Shown: positions 52,817 to 62,666, counted from the stretch's first letter. The stretch is 64,000 nucleotides of DNA from Halopseudomonas litoralis (GCF_900105005.1 NZ_LT629748.1:1426001-1490000), one strand, 5' to 3'. The notes: a model not told the origin generated them from the letters alone. Translations and numbers: made by a program.

Positions 52817-55800
52817 AATCCCAGCCTCTCATAATGTTGATTGAATCACCTGGGTTGTCTCCCCATGTAAACCCACTCCTGGTTGTTAGGCGACTAACGG
52901 GGTCTGGGAAAAGATATCCGCCATAAGTCCTAGACAAGAGTCCTGTGGCGATTGCTAGGTGGCGAGAATTACCTCCGCCTTGCTTTGTAACCTGGTAAAG
53001 CCCTGCCCCATACAAGCTGCCTTCAAGATTGAACCCATGGGCTCTTGCTACAATTCCGAAGTGCATATTTCCAAAATCATCCAATCGAGCAGGGGAAATC
53101 CCGGCTGCGATTAAATTTGCATTATTTTTATAGTCCCAATCTCCGCCAGTGGCCACTTTTCCTAGCCACTCTCTAGTAGATATGCTGGCAGCATTCTTGA
53201 CGTTATGGTCGATATCAATCCCCCCAGCCGAAAGAATATCACCATACTTTCTTTCAAAAGCTTTTCGGGAGTGTCTTCTCTCATTGAACTCATGCCCAAC
53301 AATGGCAACAACGGCACCTTCCGCGAAATTCCCGCCTCCCAGCTTAGCACCGATACCTCCAAACAGCCCCGCCCCAAAATGATTATTGGTCAGGCCATTG
53401 ACATCCCCGAATGCCCCAAAGCTACCCGCCAGAAAGCCCGAACGGAAGTCACCACCCGATACCACCGAGGTAATTCCACCTCTGACTCCATGCATTCCAA
53501 CATTCGCGATGGCACTATTAGCGTTGCTACCTATCCAGTGCGCTGCATGTGCACCGGCATAGGCAGTGGCCCCTGTTAACGCTCCTATTCGCAATGATTG
53601 ATTGAAACTAGCCCCGTGAGCATGGGCCACAGCAAAACCACCTCCTCCCATCATGGCAGCCATACATGCAGCTGCTGCAGGTCCAGGACAAATATAAAAC
53701 GAAGCGATAGCCACCAGCGGCTGAGCCAATGGTCCCATGGCTCTGATGACTTTTCCTACTGGCTTCATCACCGCCTTGAACACACTTTTTACTGCTTTCT
53801 TGACCCCGCCGACAATTTTCTTCACCAGTTTTTTCAGGAAGTATCCACTGGGATCAGTAGCACTGAGCGGGTTGTTATGCACGTAGCTGTAGCTGTTCAG
53901 TCCCTGGGTGCTGTACAGCCCATCGATATGCGGGTCAGCGCTGATGAACCGCGCAATGACCGGGTCATACAGTCGCCCATTCATGTGCACCAGGGTCATG
54001 TCGTCGAGCATTTCATGCCCGGTAAAGCCGTGATGAGTGCTCAGGCTCGGCAGGATACCTAGGCCCTGATCATCGAACTGCTGGTCATCGAGGCCGGTCA
54101 ACAGCCGGCGCTTGCCCCACGCATCATAGGAGGAGCGCTCGAGGATCCGGCCCTGGTTGTCGGTAACCGCCACGATCGAGCCCAGATGGTCGGTATGCAG
54201 ATAGCGTTCCTGCGGATGGGCGGCGCTGATGCTGACACCGCCTTCATCGATGCGCAGGTTGTCCAGGTAGGTCAGGCTATCGCTGTTGGCCGGGCCACTG
54301 CGGCCATAGGCCACGAAGCGCAGTTGGCCGAGCTGAGGGATATGCGTGCTGTATTGATAGCCGGCACTGCGCTGGCCGCCCTTCGGATAGAAGTACAGGC
54401 TGCTGCCGCTTTCGTGGGCTTCGATTTCCAGGGTGTAGTGGGTATTGGTCACCTCACCCAGGAGGTGATTGAGGGTACTGGCGGTACCGCCGTTGGGGTT
54501 TTTGCTGGTCACCCGGGCGTAGAGCTTGTTGCCAGAGATATAGGCCCGTAGATCGCGGGCGCCGGTCTGGGCGGCCGCAGTGCTGCCGGCATTGTTCAGG
54601 CCAAGGGAGATCACCCGGCCGGTTCCACTGCTGCTGGCCAGGCTGACATCGACGCTGAGTTTCACGCCCTCGCTGGCAGCGTAGTAGGTGCTGCTGCGTA
54701 CGAGGGGCGATTTGGCTGTCGTCCCTTCGGCTGTCTGCAGCGTGTGCAGGGTCAGCCGTTGGCCCGCCGCATCGTATTTGACGGCCCCGGCGGGGTCGGC
54801 GCTGGCGGTTGGCAGGACCAGTCCGGTGGTGTTGGCCGCAAAACTCTGGTTGAGCTTGTTAACGGCTGCCCCGGTGTTCAGCGTGACCAGCGCGGCGACG
54901 GCTTCGCCGTTGGCATACACATGATGGGTGTACTCGGTGACAGCGCCGTTGCGCTTGATCTCGAAGTGGGCGCCCGAGTCCAGCCGCGGGTTGATGTAGA
55001 GGGTAGTGGCGCCATCGGTGTGGACGTGCTTGATGCGCTGATAGTCCGCATCGTAGGCGAAGCTCTCGGTTTTGCCGGTGCTGCTGCGGCTGGTGCTCAG
55101 CGGTTTGTTGAAGGCCGTCCAGGTGAAGGTGCGGCCGCCACCGGTGCTGACGTTGCCGTTGGCATCATAGGCGTAGGTGGCATAGCTCTGGGTGCAGCTA
55201 CCGGTGGCCATGGAGCTGTTGCGGCACACCTCCGCCACGGCCTGTGGGCGGTTGCTGTGATAGCGGTAGTAACCGATATCGCTCTTGTAGGTGATGTTGC
55301 CGACCTTGTCGTATTGGACGGTGCGGGCTGTCTGGCCGACCACGGTGGCGCTGGTCAGACGGTTATGCGCATCGTACTGGAAGGTTTCGGTCAGGTTGCT
55401 GCGGTGTTCGCTGCGGCTGAGCAGGTTGCCCAGAGCGTCGTGCAGGTAGCTGTCATTCTGTACGTTGTTGCGCGCGCTGTTGGTCCCGGCGGCCAGGCTG
55501 GTGAGTTGTCCGGTGAGCGGATCGTAGCTGCGCAGGGTCTGCACGCCGTTGCCGAGGGTGGTTCTGAGCAGCCGACCATGGGCATCGGCGGTGGTGGTGG
55601 CGGTGTCGCTGATCTGCCAGTAGACCCGCTGGCCATCGGCGTTCTGCACCTTGGTCAGGAAGCCGCGGCTGCTGTAGACATTGTGGTAGCTGATGCCGGT
55701 GGGGTAGGTCAGAGACTGGACACGACCGAGGCTGTCATAGCTGGTGCTCAGGGTGTAGTCCTGGCTGTCGACGCGGGTGGTGGTCTGGATCGGGCGGCCC

Positions 55801-57353
55801 AGGGTGTCATAGGCATGGGAACGGGTATAGCCGTTGCTGGCCGTGACCTGGGCCAGCTTGCCGATGCCCTTGGTGGCGGTGTCATATACCCACTGACTGT
55901 TGAAGTCCGGCGCCTGCCGCTGGACCATCCGGCCCAGCACGTCATAGCTGATCTGGGTGGTCTGGCCTTTGGCGTCGGTCTGGCTGATCAATTGGCCGAT
56001 GCTGTTGTACTGATAACTCCAGGTACCCTGGTTGGGGTCCTGGTCGGTGAGCTTGTTGCCGGCCAGGTCGTAAGTGTATTGACGCAGCTTGCCATTGGCG
56101 TCGGTCACCTTGAGCAGGCGCCCGAGCGCATCATATTCATACAGGTTGGTGGCGGCCTCGGCAGTGCCGACCGCATCGACCACCTGTACAGGCTGACCCT
56201 GCAGACCGACATCCTCGGTGCGTTTCTGATTGAGTTCATTGGTGTAGGTGGTGCGCAACCCGCCATAGGCGATGCTGGAGACCTTGTTGTTGGGGGTGCG
56301 GATCTGAGTGGTCCGCCCGAGCAGATCGTAGGTATAGGTGGTCCACTTGATATCCGTGGCCCCCTGGAAATAGGGCTCGGCGCTGCGGGTGACTTCGCCC
56401 TGGCTATTGAACTCCTTGCGCCCGCTGATGACCCAGCGGCCATCGAGCGACTGGGTGCGGCTGTACAGCTCACGGCGCAGGCTGTCGAAGTAGGTATAAC
56501 TTTCCGGGGTGATCGGCGTGCCGGCCAGATCCGGGGCGCCGCCCGGGGGCAGGGCGGTGTTGGGGTCCTTGACCACCTGGGTCTTGACCGAGAAACGGGC
56601 ATGAGTCGGGCAGTTGCTGTCCCCGGCACAGTGGGCATAGGTGGTCAGGGTCTTGGTACCATCGGCGGTCATGCTGGCCACGACCCGGCCGAAGATGTCG
56701 TACTGGTTGTAACTGGTCAGGCCATTGGGACCGGTCTCGCTGAGCAGGTTGCCGGTGTTCAGGTCATAGTTGCGTGTCAGGGTGTGGCCCAGGGCGTTGG
56801 TCTGGGTGACCGGGAACAACCGCAGGGTACTGTCATAGGTGGTGGTGGAGATGACTTCGGCAACCCGTTTGGCGGGGGTGGTGCTGTAATCCGCCCGCAC
56901 CCCGGTCAGGGTGACGTTACCCCAGGCGTCGCGCACATAGCGGGTCACCACCTTGAAGTCCGGCTTGTTGGGTTCGCTGATTTCCTGGGCCACCGCCCCG
57001 GTGTTGCTGTCGTACACCGTCTTGGACACCTTGGTGAGGGTGGAGCTGCCCTGGGTGTGAGTGATGGTGGCGGTATCGAGCTGGTTGGTTCGCCAGCGCA
57101 CCAGATCCGGCGCGTAGTAGGTGTTCTGGTTGAGCGTGGTCATGCTCTCGACCACCCCGTCGGCGCGGCGTGCCTGCTGGGTGATCAGTACCCGGGTGGC
57201 ATTGCCATAGGCATCGTAGGTGGTCTCCAGGGTTTTGGTCTGGTGCGCGGTGGCGGTATTGACCTCGATCCAGGCAGCCTGGGCAGGCAAGAACCAGCCC
57301 AGCGACAATGCAACCAGTACCGCGCGACCTATCATCCCTGTCATGGTGCCCAT
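52797..57353 (-). CDS. Exported Rhs/YD-repeat (TcC-like) polymorphic toxin, Rhs-2, toxin-44-like tip
   Basis: A protein of 1518 residues, identical to Rhs-1 from the signal peptide through about residue 995 and very similar to the Rhs core end ('YSYVHNNPLSATDPSGYF', about 1170). The pre-toxin region is a diverged copy ('TAYAGAHAAHWIG', 'GGDFRSGFLAGSFGAFGDVNGL'). The tip (about 1355-1518) is different: 'STREWLGKVATGGDWDYKNN', 'DFGNMHFGIVARAHGF', 'YGAGLYQVTKQ' and 'WGDNPGDSINIMRGWDYA', which I read as a polymorphic toxin type 44 (Ntox44) domain from memory of the family. SpvB-3 lies 66 bases upstream in the same arrangement as the other pair. Confidence 0.92.
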   Translation of the reverse strand: MGTMTGMIGRAVLVALSLGWFLPAQAAWIEVNTATAHQTKTLETTYDAYGNATRVLITQQARRADGVVESMTTLNQNTYYAPDLVRWRTNQLDTATITHTQGSSTLTKVSKTVYDSNTGAVAQEISEPNKPDFKVVTRYVRDAWGNVTLTGVRADYSTTPAKRVAEVISTTTYDSTLRLFPVTQTNALGHTLTRNYDLNTGNLLSETGPNGLTSYNQYDIFGRVVASMTADGTKTLTTYAHCAGDSNCPTHARFSVKTQVVKDPNTALPPGGAPDLAGTPITPESYTYFDSLRRELYSRTQSLDGRWVISGRKEFNSQGEVTRSAEPYFQGATDIKWTTYTYDLLGRTTQIRTPNNKVSSIAYGGLRTTYTNELNQKRTEDVGLQGQPVQVVDAVGTAEAATNLYEYDALGRLLKVTDANGKLRQYTYDLAGNKLTDQDPNQGTWSYQYNSIGQLISQTDAKGQTTQISYDVLGRMVQRQAPDFNSQWVYDTATKGIGKLAQVTASNGYTRSHAYDTLGRPIQTTTRVDSQDYTLSTSYDSLGRVQSLTYPTGISYHNVYSSRGFLTKVQNADGQRVYWQISDTATTTADAHGRLLRTTLGNGVQTLRSYDPLTGQLTSLAAGTNSARNNVQNDSYLHDALGNLLSRSEHRSNLTETFQYDAHNRLTSATVVGQTARTVQYDKVGNITYKSDIGYYRYHSNRPQAVAEVCRNSSMATGSCTQSYATYAYDANGNVSTGGGRTFTWTAFNKPLSTSRSSTGKTESFAYDADYQRIKHVHTDGATTLYINPRLDSGAHFEIKRNGAVTEYTHHVYANGEAVAALVTLNTGAAVNKLNQSFAANTTGLVLPTASADPAGAVKYDAAGQRLTLHTLQTAEGTTAKSPLVRSSTYYAASEGVKLSVDVSLASSSGTGRVISLGLNNAGSTAAAQTGARDLRAYISGNKLYARVTSKNPNGGTASTLNHLLGEVTNTHYTLEIEAHESGSSLYFYPKGGQRSAGYQYSTHIPQLGQLRFVAYGRSGPANSDSLTYLDNLRIDEGGVSISAAHPQERYLHTDHLGSIVAVTDNQGRILERSSYDAWGKRRLLTGLDDQQFDDQGLGILPSLSTHHGFTGHEMLDDMTLVHMNGRLYDPVIARFISADPHIDGLYSTQGLNSYSYVHNNPLSATDPSGYFLKKLVKKIVGGVKKAVKSVFKAVMKPVGKVIRAMGPLAQPLVAIASFYICPGPAAAACMAAMMGGGGFAVAHAHGASFNQSLRIGALTGATAYAGAHAAHWIGSNANSAIANVGMHGVRGGITSVVSGGDFRSGFLAGSFGAFGDVNGLTNNHFGAGLFGGIGAKLGGGNFAEGAVVAIVGHEFNERRHSRKAFERKYGDILSAGGIDIDHNVKNAASISTREWLGKVATGGDWDYKNNANLIAAGISPARLDDFGNMHFGIVARAHGFNLEGSLYGAGLYQVTKQGGGNSRHLAIATGLLSRTYGGYLFPDPVSRLTTRSGFTWGDNPGDSINIMRGWDYADKNY

Positions 57354-57521
57354 CCTTCGTTCGTCGTGTTGTTATAAGCTGTTGTAAATTGTTTAAGTTG
57401 TATCCGTTCGGGGCCCTGCCTACAGAGCAGGTTCCCAGGTATGTTCGGTGGTCTTGGTTATGTGCGGTCGGTAGACCTTGCGATCGGCTGTGGTGCCGGT
57501 TTCGGTGACTGACCAGTCGCT
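54368..57521. repeat. 3.15-kb direct repeat, copy 2 (Rhs core to SpvB 3' end)
   Basis: This is the second copy of the segment at 32175-35328. It includes the same 66-base Rhs-SpvB spacer and the shared SpvB C-terminus. The lack of visible differences points to recent duplication or gene conversion. Confidence 0.88.
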
Positions 57522-60284
57522 GACTTCCTGTGATATAACCTGGCATTCAACGGGAGGCGGATCATTGGGATCCATACCCAATGGAGCGCAAAGCTGAGCC
57601 TGGGTGCGATGCAGGGAGCCGGTTAGAGGGAACGATTGATGAAACTCACTGCGCTTGAGAATACTTGCGGGCTGCCCCCACATGTCGTATTTATCTATCT
57701 GGCTCTGTTCTTCCACCCACCTGAAACCGAGCGAACCATAATCAAAGTGTGTTCGTAGCTCGCCATAAGAATAGCTTATTGATCTAGAGCGACCTAACCC
57801 ATCAGGTACGACCATGGACCGAACGACGGATATCCCTCCTGCAATATCTGCAATAGGGAAAGTTGATCCTGTGCCTCTCGAGTAGCTAAGAAGCTGTGGA
57901 AGGGGAGAGTACGAAATAGTTGAAGTTTCGAGGTCTGTTTTAAAGGAAAGTATCCTGCCAGGGTTTTCCGAAAGGTTTCGCCCAGCTCTGACCCCATCCG
58001 GAGAAAATCCTATGACACTGTATCTTTCTCCACTTTCGTTGCTGGCAAACTCGACTCCGTTCATGTCTAGAATAGATGAGTTGAAAGTATCACTTCCCAG
58101 CAATATTAGAGAGCCGGACTGAAAGCCAAGAAAGTCTACTTTGGATGGTGAGAATCTGTTTTGCAGCACTATATCCGCCATCCCATCACCGTTATAGTCA
58201 TGTAAACCCCGGAAAGCTCTAGAGGACTCTCGTGCTAGGGCCGAAACCAGATCGTCATCAGTGGGCTCGCTCATGGGATAGAGGGCAACGGGAGGTATTT
58301 CTTGTGTTCCGGTTGAAATAGGTACCAAGGAATTCCCGGTGTTTAGAAACACGGATATATTGAAAGTGCCATAGTGGTTTGGCCGGCTTTCACTGCGCTG
58401 TCCCATAAAAACCCTCGGCACATGGAAGTCATCGCATGGGCCGTCGGAGCCTGTGTTGGGCCTCGTAATGAACTTTGAGTCGAATCCGATTACATCCGGC
58501 AACCCATCACCGTTGACATCCGCAAGCATTCTTGGCGAGGCTGTTTGACTACCCCAAGATATTATTCGGCCACAGCCTCTAGCGCGATATCGACCCCATT
58601 TCTCAGAGCTCCATTTCGTCGGAGTGTCAAAACTGCTTCCAGTTGATAACGCAACCCATGCTCCATTAACATCAAATCCAACAATATCTGCTTTCCCATC
58701 ACCATTCATATCTTCCAGCATACGCGGAGTCAAATCGTTACTGCTCCAACCGGCGTCACCGGTGAAAGCCGTTAGGGTGGAGAATGCTGGAGCACTCTCG
58801 AAGCGCGTCCTTTTGTTTAACGCCACAATAACTCGGCTTTTTGAGAAGCCAACGATGTCAGGTAGCCCATCACCGTCAACATCAGCCAACCCCCTGAGGT
58901 GGGAGTCTTGATGTTTCCATCCAGATCCCGTTCCGAAGTCGCTAAACCATCGTGTGGGGCTGTTGAAGCCACTACCGTTTGCGAGCGCGACCATGACTCC
59001 CGTCGAGGAAAAACCTACAATATCGTCCTTGCCATCCCCATTGACATCTACCACCAATCGAGGGAATTCCTCATTGTTTCTCCATCCTTTCGATGTTCCA
59101 AAGTCACTTAATTTCTTGTCTGGTGAATAAAATGAACTCCCATGTACACTGGGTAATGAAACATAAACACCGTCGCTGGCGAAGCCAACAATAGCTAATT
59201 TTCCATTGCCATTAATGTCCGCAAGTTCTCTTGGGTGTATACTTTGACTGCTCCAGCCTTGGCTTGCTCCGAAATTTGCTAGCACCCTAGTGAAGTCCGA
59301 TATTCGTTTGCCTGTGGCTGGGTCTTTACCGTGCCCATATTGATTTTCAAGGTTCAAACAATTGATGAGTGATCCGTTTGGGCAATATTCTATTTTAGAT
59401 ATTGTTGACAAACTTGCATCGGACTGAGTGTAGCTGATCCGATAACGTGCTGAATTGACACTATTACTGACTCCGGCCAGCCGATAACGAACCTGAGCGC
59501 TGACACCTCCACCCACATAGACAGGGATAATGTCTGGCCTAGGCGTAGACGGTGCCCAGTCTAGCGTAATGGTACGAAATGAATTTTTGCCTGAAACCGT
59601 ATTCCCCGCATAATTGATAGTCTGTGGGTACAGCATGCCCGAATCTGACAAGTAGTTAATATCGTAATAGTTGGTAAAACGGTCAGTAACCCTGCTCAGA
59701 GCCCAGACGGTGGGAATGACCGTGCTGGTACCCGCCGGGGTGATGCCTCTGCGACTGTTGGCTGTCTGGCCATACTGCATGACCTGCCCGTCTTGTGTCC
59801 TGATCTCAAACGCGGCTGTATTGCTGGAGAAAGCGCCCTTGCCGACAATCTTCAGGCCGCTGTCGATTTGGGTACGGTACTCTGCGTTATTGCCACCATA
59901 GATGCCGCTGACCAGTATCAGACGCTGGCCATCCAAACATAGTCGATCATTGTTGTTGAATTGCAGGACGCCATCATCTACCCCGTCGATCGCCTTGACC
60001 CGCGGGCATCGACTTAGCTGTGAGAAACCTCCGAGCGACCACCCCAAACCCAGCGGACCATTGCCGGCCTGGCTGGAATATTGTAATGAGAGGTTGGGTG
60101 GGAAGTGAGATGGGGGGATCAACAGTGGTAGATGATAGCTTGCAGCGCCACTGGGAGTGACTGTTAATTCGCCGGTTAGGGAAGTGCCAGGTAGGGCGGC
60201 CGCATATGCCAGTGACGAAACGCTGAAAAGGATTAAGGCACAGACAGATACCAGCCCACACAGGGGTTCTTTTTTTCTGGTCAT
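57420..60284 (-). CDS. SpvB/FG-GAP (TcB-like) exported protein, SpvB-3
   Basis: A protein of 954 residues from the ATG at 60284, which has GGATG upstream in the same context as SpvB-1; an in-frame ATG at 60296 is the alternative. A signal peptide ends 'SSLAYA'. The SpvB domain ('LSLQYSSQAGNGPLGLGWSLGG', 'RCPRVKAIDGVDDG') and FG-GAP units ('DINGNGKLAIVGF', 'DVNGDGKDDIVGF', 'DVDGDGLPDIVGF', 'DMNGDGKADIVGF') follow. It is more diverged from SpvB-1 and SpvB-2 than they are from each other, except for the last 34 residues, which match SpvB-1 and lie within the shared repeat. It starts the right-hand toxin operon. Confidence 0.87.
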   Translation of the reverse strand: MTRKKEPLCGLVSVCALILFSVSSLAYAAALPGTSLTGELTVTPSGAASYHLPLLIPPSHFPPNLSLQYSSQAGNGPLGLGWSLGGFSQLSRCPRVKAIDGVDDGVLQFNNNDRLCLDGQRLILVSGIYGGNNAEYRTQIDSGLKIVGKGAFSSNTAAFEIRTQDGQVMQYGQTANSRRGITPAGTSTVIPTVWALSRVTDRFTNYYDINYLSDSGMLYPQTINYAGNTVSGKNSFRTITLDWAPSTPRPDIIPVYVGGGVSAQVRYRLAGVSNSVNSARYRISYTQSDASLSTISKIEYCPNGSLINCLNLENQYGHGKDPATGKRISDFTRVLANFGASQGWSSQSIHPRELADINGNGKLAIVGFASDGVYVSLPSVHGSSFYSPDKKLSDFGTSKGWRNNEEFPRLVVDVNGDGKDDIVGFSSTGVMVALANGSGFNSPTRWFSDFGTGSGWKHQDSHLRGLADVDGDGLPDIVGFSKSRVIVALNKRTRFESAPAFSTLTAFTGDAGWSSNDLTPRMLEDMNGDGKADIVGFDVNGAWVALSTGSSFDTPTKWSSEKWGRYRARGCGRIISWGSQTASPRMLADVNGDGLPDVIGFDSKFITRPNTGSDGPCDDFHVPRVFMGQRSESRPNHYGTFNISVFLNTGNSLVPISTGTQEIPPVALYPMSEPTDDDLVSALARESSRAFRGLHDYNGDGMADIVLQNRFSPSKVDFLGFQSGSLILLGSDTFNSSILDMNGVEFASNESGERYSVIGFSPDGVRAGRNLSENPGRILSFKTDLETSTISYSPLPQLLSYSRGTGSTFPIADIAGGISVVRSMVVPDGLGRSRSISYSYGELRTHFDYGSLGFRWVEEQSQIDKYDMWGQPASILKRSEFHQSFPLTGSLHRTQAQLCAPLGMDPNDPPPVECQVISQEVSDWSVTETGTTADRKVYRPHITKTTEHTWEPAL

Positions 60285-60728
60285 TGTTACATCCATGTAG
60301 GCAATATTTTTTGAATATTAAAATTAGTAGCGCTCCAATAATAGTGAAATTTTCATTTCATATTTATTTCATTTTTTATATTTAGCAGTCTAATTAAATT
60401 CACTAAAAACGTGCCCATTCCCTTTGCTTAACAAATAGCGAAACTTCTGATTAGGCTTGGATATCTTGCTCCCCTCGCAAGATTTCGGTGTGGCGATGTA
60501 TCTGACACAATCCTGCCTGAAAGAAGCAAGGTCTCCGGAACAGAAAGCGTAAAAAACCGCTTGGTGCCGTGCCATATACATTGTCGCGTTCATTCGCGGC
60601 CCTGGCCTATACCAAAGCTTTTAGTGAGGGCCAAAAGGGTCGGAAAGGGAATAATGGAACTGAAGGGGAAAGGCTCTATCCGAAGGCCAAAAGGTTGCCC
60701 CCGGCCCTACCCACTATGGGATGTCGCC
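60285..60728. other. Divergent gap between SpvB-3 and traI
   Basis: No convincing gene was found here; a 67-codon - strand frame at 60390-60593 has random composition. The first 110 bases are very AT-rich and may hold the SpvB-3 promoter. The right part is the traI leader with the repeat at 60663-60708. Confidence 0.4.
60663..60708 (+). repeat. Direct repeat of the traI leader, right copy
   Basis: This is the partner of the copy at 29723-29770. It ends 20 bases before the traI ATG, so this is probably the native place of the sequence. Confidence 0.75.
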
Positions 60729-62591
60729 ATGCTTTCGCTGTTCCAGCGCAAAAGGAAACCGTCGGCCATCGAGATCACCTCACCTCCGATAGCTGAACTG
60801 CCCAGTGGGCTGATTCAACCTGAGTCGGCTACTGCACTGCTCGCTACGGCACGCAGACAGCGTCTGCTGGAACATATCTGGCAACGCACCTCGCTCTCCC
60901 GCATACAGTTTGCCAAGCTGTATCTGGCGCCTCTGGAGCGCTACGCAGAACTGGTTCAGCAATTTCCCGCCTCCGAGGCGCATCATCATGCCTACCATGG
61001 GGGCATGCTGGATCATGGTCTGGAGATTGTTGCCTTTGCCCTCAAGCTGAAGCAATCACATCTGTTGCCTGTTGGTGCTGCTCCCGAGGATCAATCCGCA
61101 CAGGCCGAAGCCTGGACAGCCGCCATAGCCTATGCCGCCTTGCTCCATGACATTGGCAAGATAGCGGTGGATCTTCATGTGGAATACACCGACGGCGGTA
61201 TTTGGCACCCGTGGCATGGCCCAGTGCGGCGTCCGTACCGCTTTCGCTACCGTAAGGATCGTGAGTACCGGCTGCATGGCGCCGCTACCGGGCTGCTCTA
61301 TACCCGTGTACTCGATTGTGACACTCTGGATTGGCTCAGCAACTATCCCGAACTATGGTCGTCGCTGCTGTATGTGCTGGCCGGCCAATACGAACACGCG
61401 GGCGTGCTCGGTGAGCTGATCATCAAAGCCGATCAGGCGTCGGTGGCCCAAGCGCTGGGGGGTGATCCGACCAAGGCCATGGCTGCCCCCAAGCATGCTC
61501 TTCAGCGCAAACTGCTCGAAGGCCTGCGTTACCTGCTGCGCGATGAGCTGAAACTCAATCAGCCCCAGGCTTCGGACGGGTGGTTTACCGAAGATGCACT
61601 TTGGCTGGTCAGTAAAACCGTCTCGGATAAGCTGCGTGCGCACCTGCTTTCGCAGGGAATCGAGGGCATCCCCGCCAACAATACCGCCGTCTTTGATGTG
61701 TTGCAGGATCACGGCATCCTGCAGCCCACACCAGGTGGCAAGGCGATCTGGAAAGCCAAGGTGACCAGTGAGGCCGGTTGGTCGCACGCCTTCACCTTTC
61801 TGCGTCTGGCGCCTGCATTGGTCTGGGAGGCGGAGGAGCGGCCTGATCCCTATGCCGGAACCGTGGTACCACAACAAGAGGAGGCGGGCACAGATAGCTC
61901 CGATTCCCAGGCTATTTCGAGCACCACTGCAGTGCTACTACCGCAGGAAGGTGCGCAATCCCTGCCATCCACTCTATCCAGCACACCACCTGCTCCCGTT
62001 ATAGATGACGTAGATGCTCTGTTGAGTTTATTCGAGGCGGATGCCACGCCGATCAGTGAGGCGGTATCAGAGCAGGCGAGGACGCAGCCGCCTGATGCCA
62101 TTCCGAGTAATCAACCAGCTCGGCCTGTTCCAATCGAAGATGCTCGACCAGCCGAGTTGCCGTCGGGGGAGCATTTTATAGCCTGGCTGCGTCAGGGCAT
62201 CCAAGCACGCAAGCTGATCATCAATGATGCACGGGCGCTGGTGCATACCGTGGCCGATACTGCCTACCTCGTCAGCCCGGGGATATTCCAGCGTTATGCG
62301 CAGGAATATCTGCAGGTCAAAACGCTGGCAAAGCAGGAGGGCTTATCTGAGTGGCGGTGGGTACAGAAGCGATTCGAGCGGCTTCAACTGCACCGCAAGC
62401 ACCCAAGCGGCCTGAATATATGGATATGTGTGGTCTCGGGACCGCGAAAATCCAGGCAGCTTCACGGCTATCTGTTGAACGAGGCGTCCGTGCTATTCGA
62501 GTTGGCTCCCACCAACAACCCTTATCTGGCTCTGAAAGCGGAATCGAACGTGAATAACGCACCTGGCTCTATCGATGCTTTAAGTGGTTAA
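60729..62591 (+). CDS. traI: MobH/TraI-type ICE relaxase
   Basis: A protein of 620 residues from the ATG at 60729; a longer in-frame start at 60561 reads through the leader repeat. The N-terminal TraI_2 domain carries the HD-type motifs 'HHAYHGGMLDHGLEIV' (about residue 85) and 'AALLHDIGKIAVDLHV' (about 137). A low-complexity Pro/Ser/Gln linker spans about 385-480. The C-terminal TraI_2_C domain follows ('GEHFIAWLRQGIQARKLIIND', 'YLVSPGIFQRYAQEYL'). It nicks the transfer origin and pilots the DNA in PFGI-1-class ICEs. Confidence 0.92.
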   Translation: MLSLFQRKRKPSAIEITSPPIAELPSGLIQPESATALLATARRQRLLEHIWQRTSLSRIQFAKLYLAPLERYAELVQQFPASEAHHHAYHGGMLDHGLEIVAFALKLKQSHLLPVGAAPEDQSAQAEAWTAAIAYAALLHDIGKIAVDLHVEYTDGGIWHPWHGPVRRPYRFRYRKDREYRLHGAATGLLYTRVLDCDTLDWLSNYPELWSSLLYVLAGQYEHAGVLGELIIKADQASVAQALGGDPTKAMAAPKHALQRKLLEGLRYLLRDELKLNQPQASDGWFTEDALWLVSKTVSDKLRAHLLSQGIEGIPANNTAVFDVLQDHGILQPTPGGKAIWKAKVTSEAGWSHAFTFLRLAPALVWEAEERPDPYAGTVVPQQEEAGTDSSDSQAISSTTAVLLPQEGAQSLPSTLSSTPPAPVIDDVDALLSLFEADATPISEAVSEQARTQPPDAIPSNQPARPVPIEDARPAELPSGEHFIAWLRQGIQARKLIINDARALVHTVADTAYLVSPGIFQRYAQEYLQVKTLAKQEGLSEWRWVQKRFERLQLHRKHPSGLNIWICVVSGPRKSRQLHGYLLNEASVLFELAPTNNPYLALKAESNVNNAPGSIDALSG

Positions 62592-62650
62592 TCGTTTTTT
62601 ACAGGATTTATCTGGTAAAAATCTAAAAGTGACATATGAGTAACATGGTT

Positions 62651-62666
62651 AATGTTACGTAACATT
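62651..62666. promoter_or_regulatory. Palindromic protein-binding site, copy 1
   Basis: AATGTTACGTAACATT is a perfect 16-bp palindrome followed by a T run. A near copy lies at 62712, 61 bases away start to start. Confidence 0.55.

Noticed and set aside
60390..60593. - strand frame of 67 codons before traI
   Set aside because: Random-looking composition and no domain; it overlaps the AT-rich control region.
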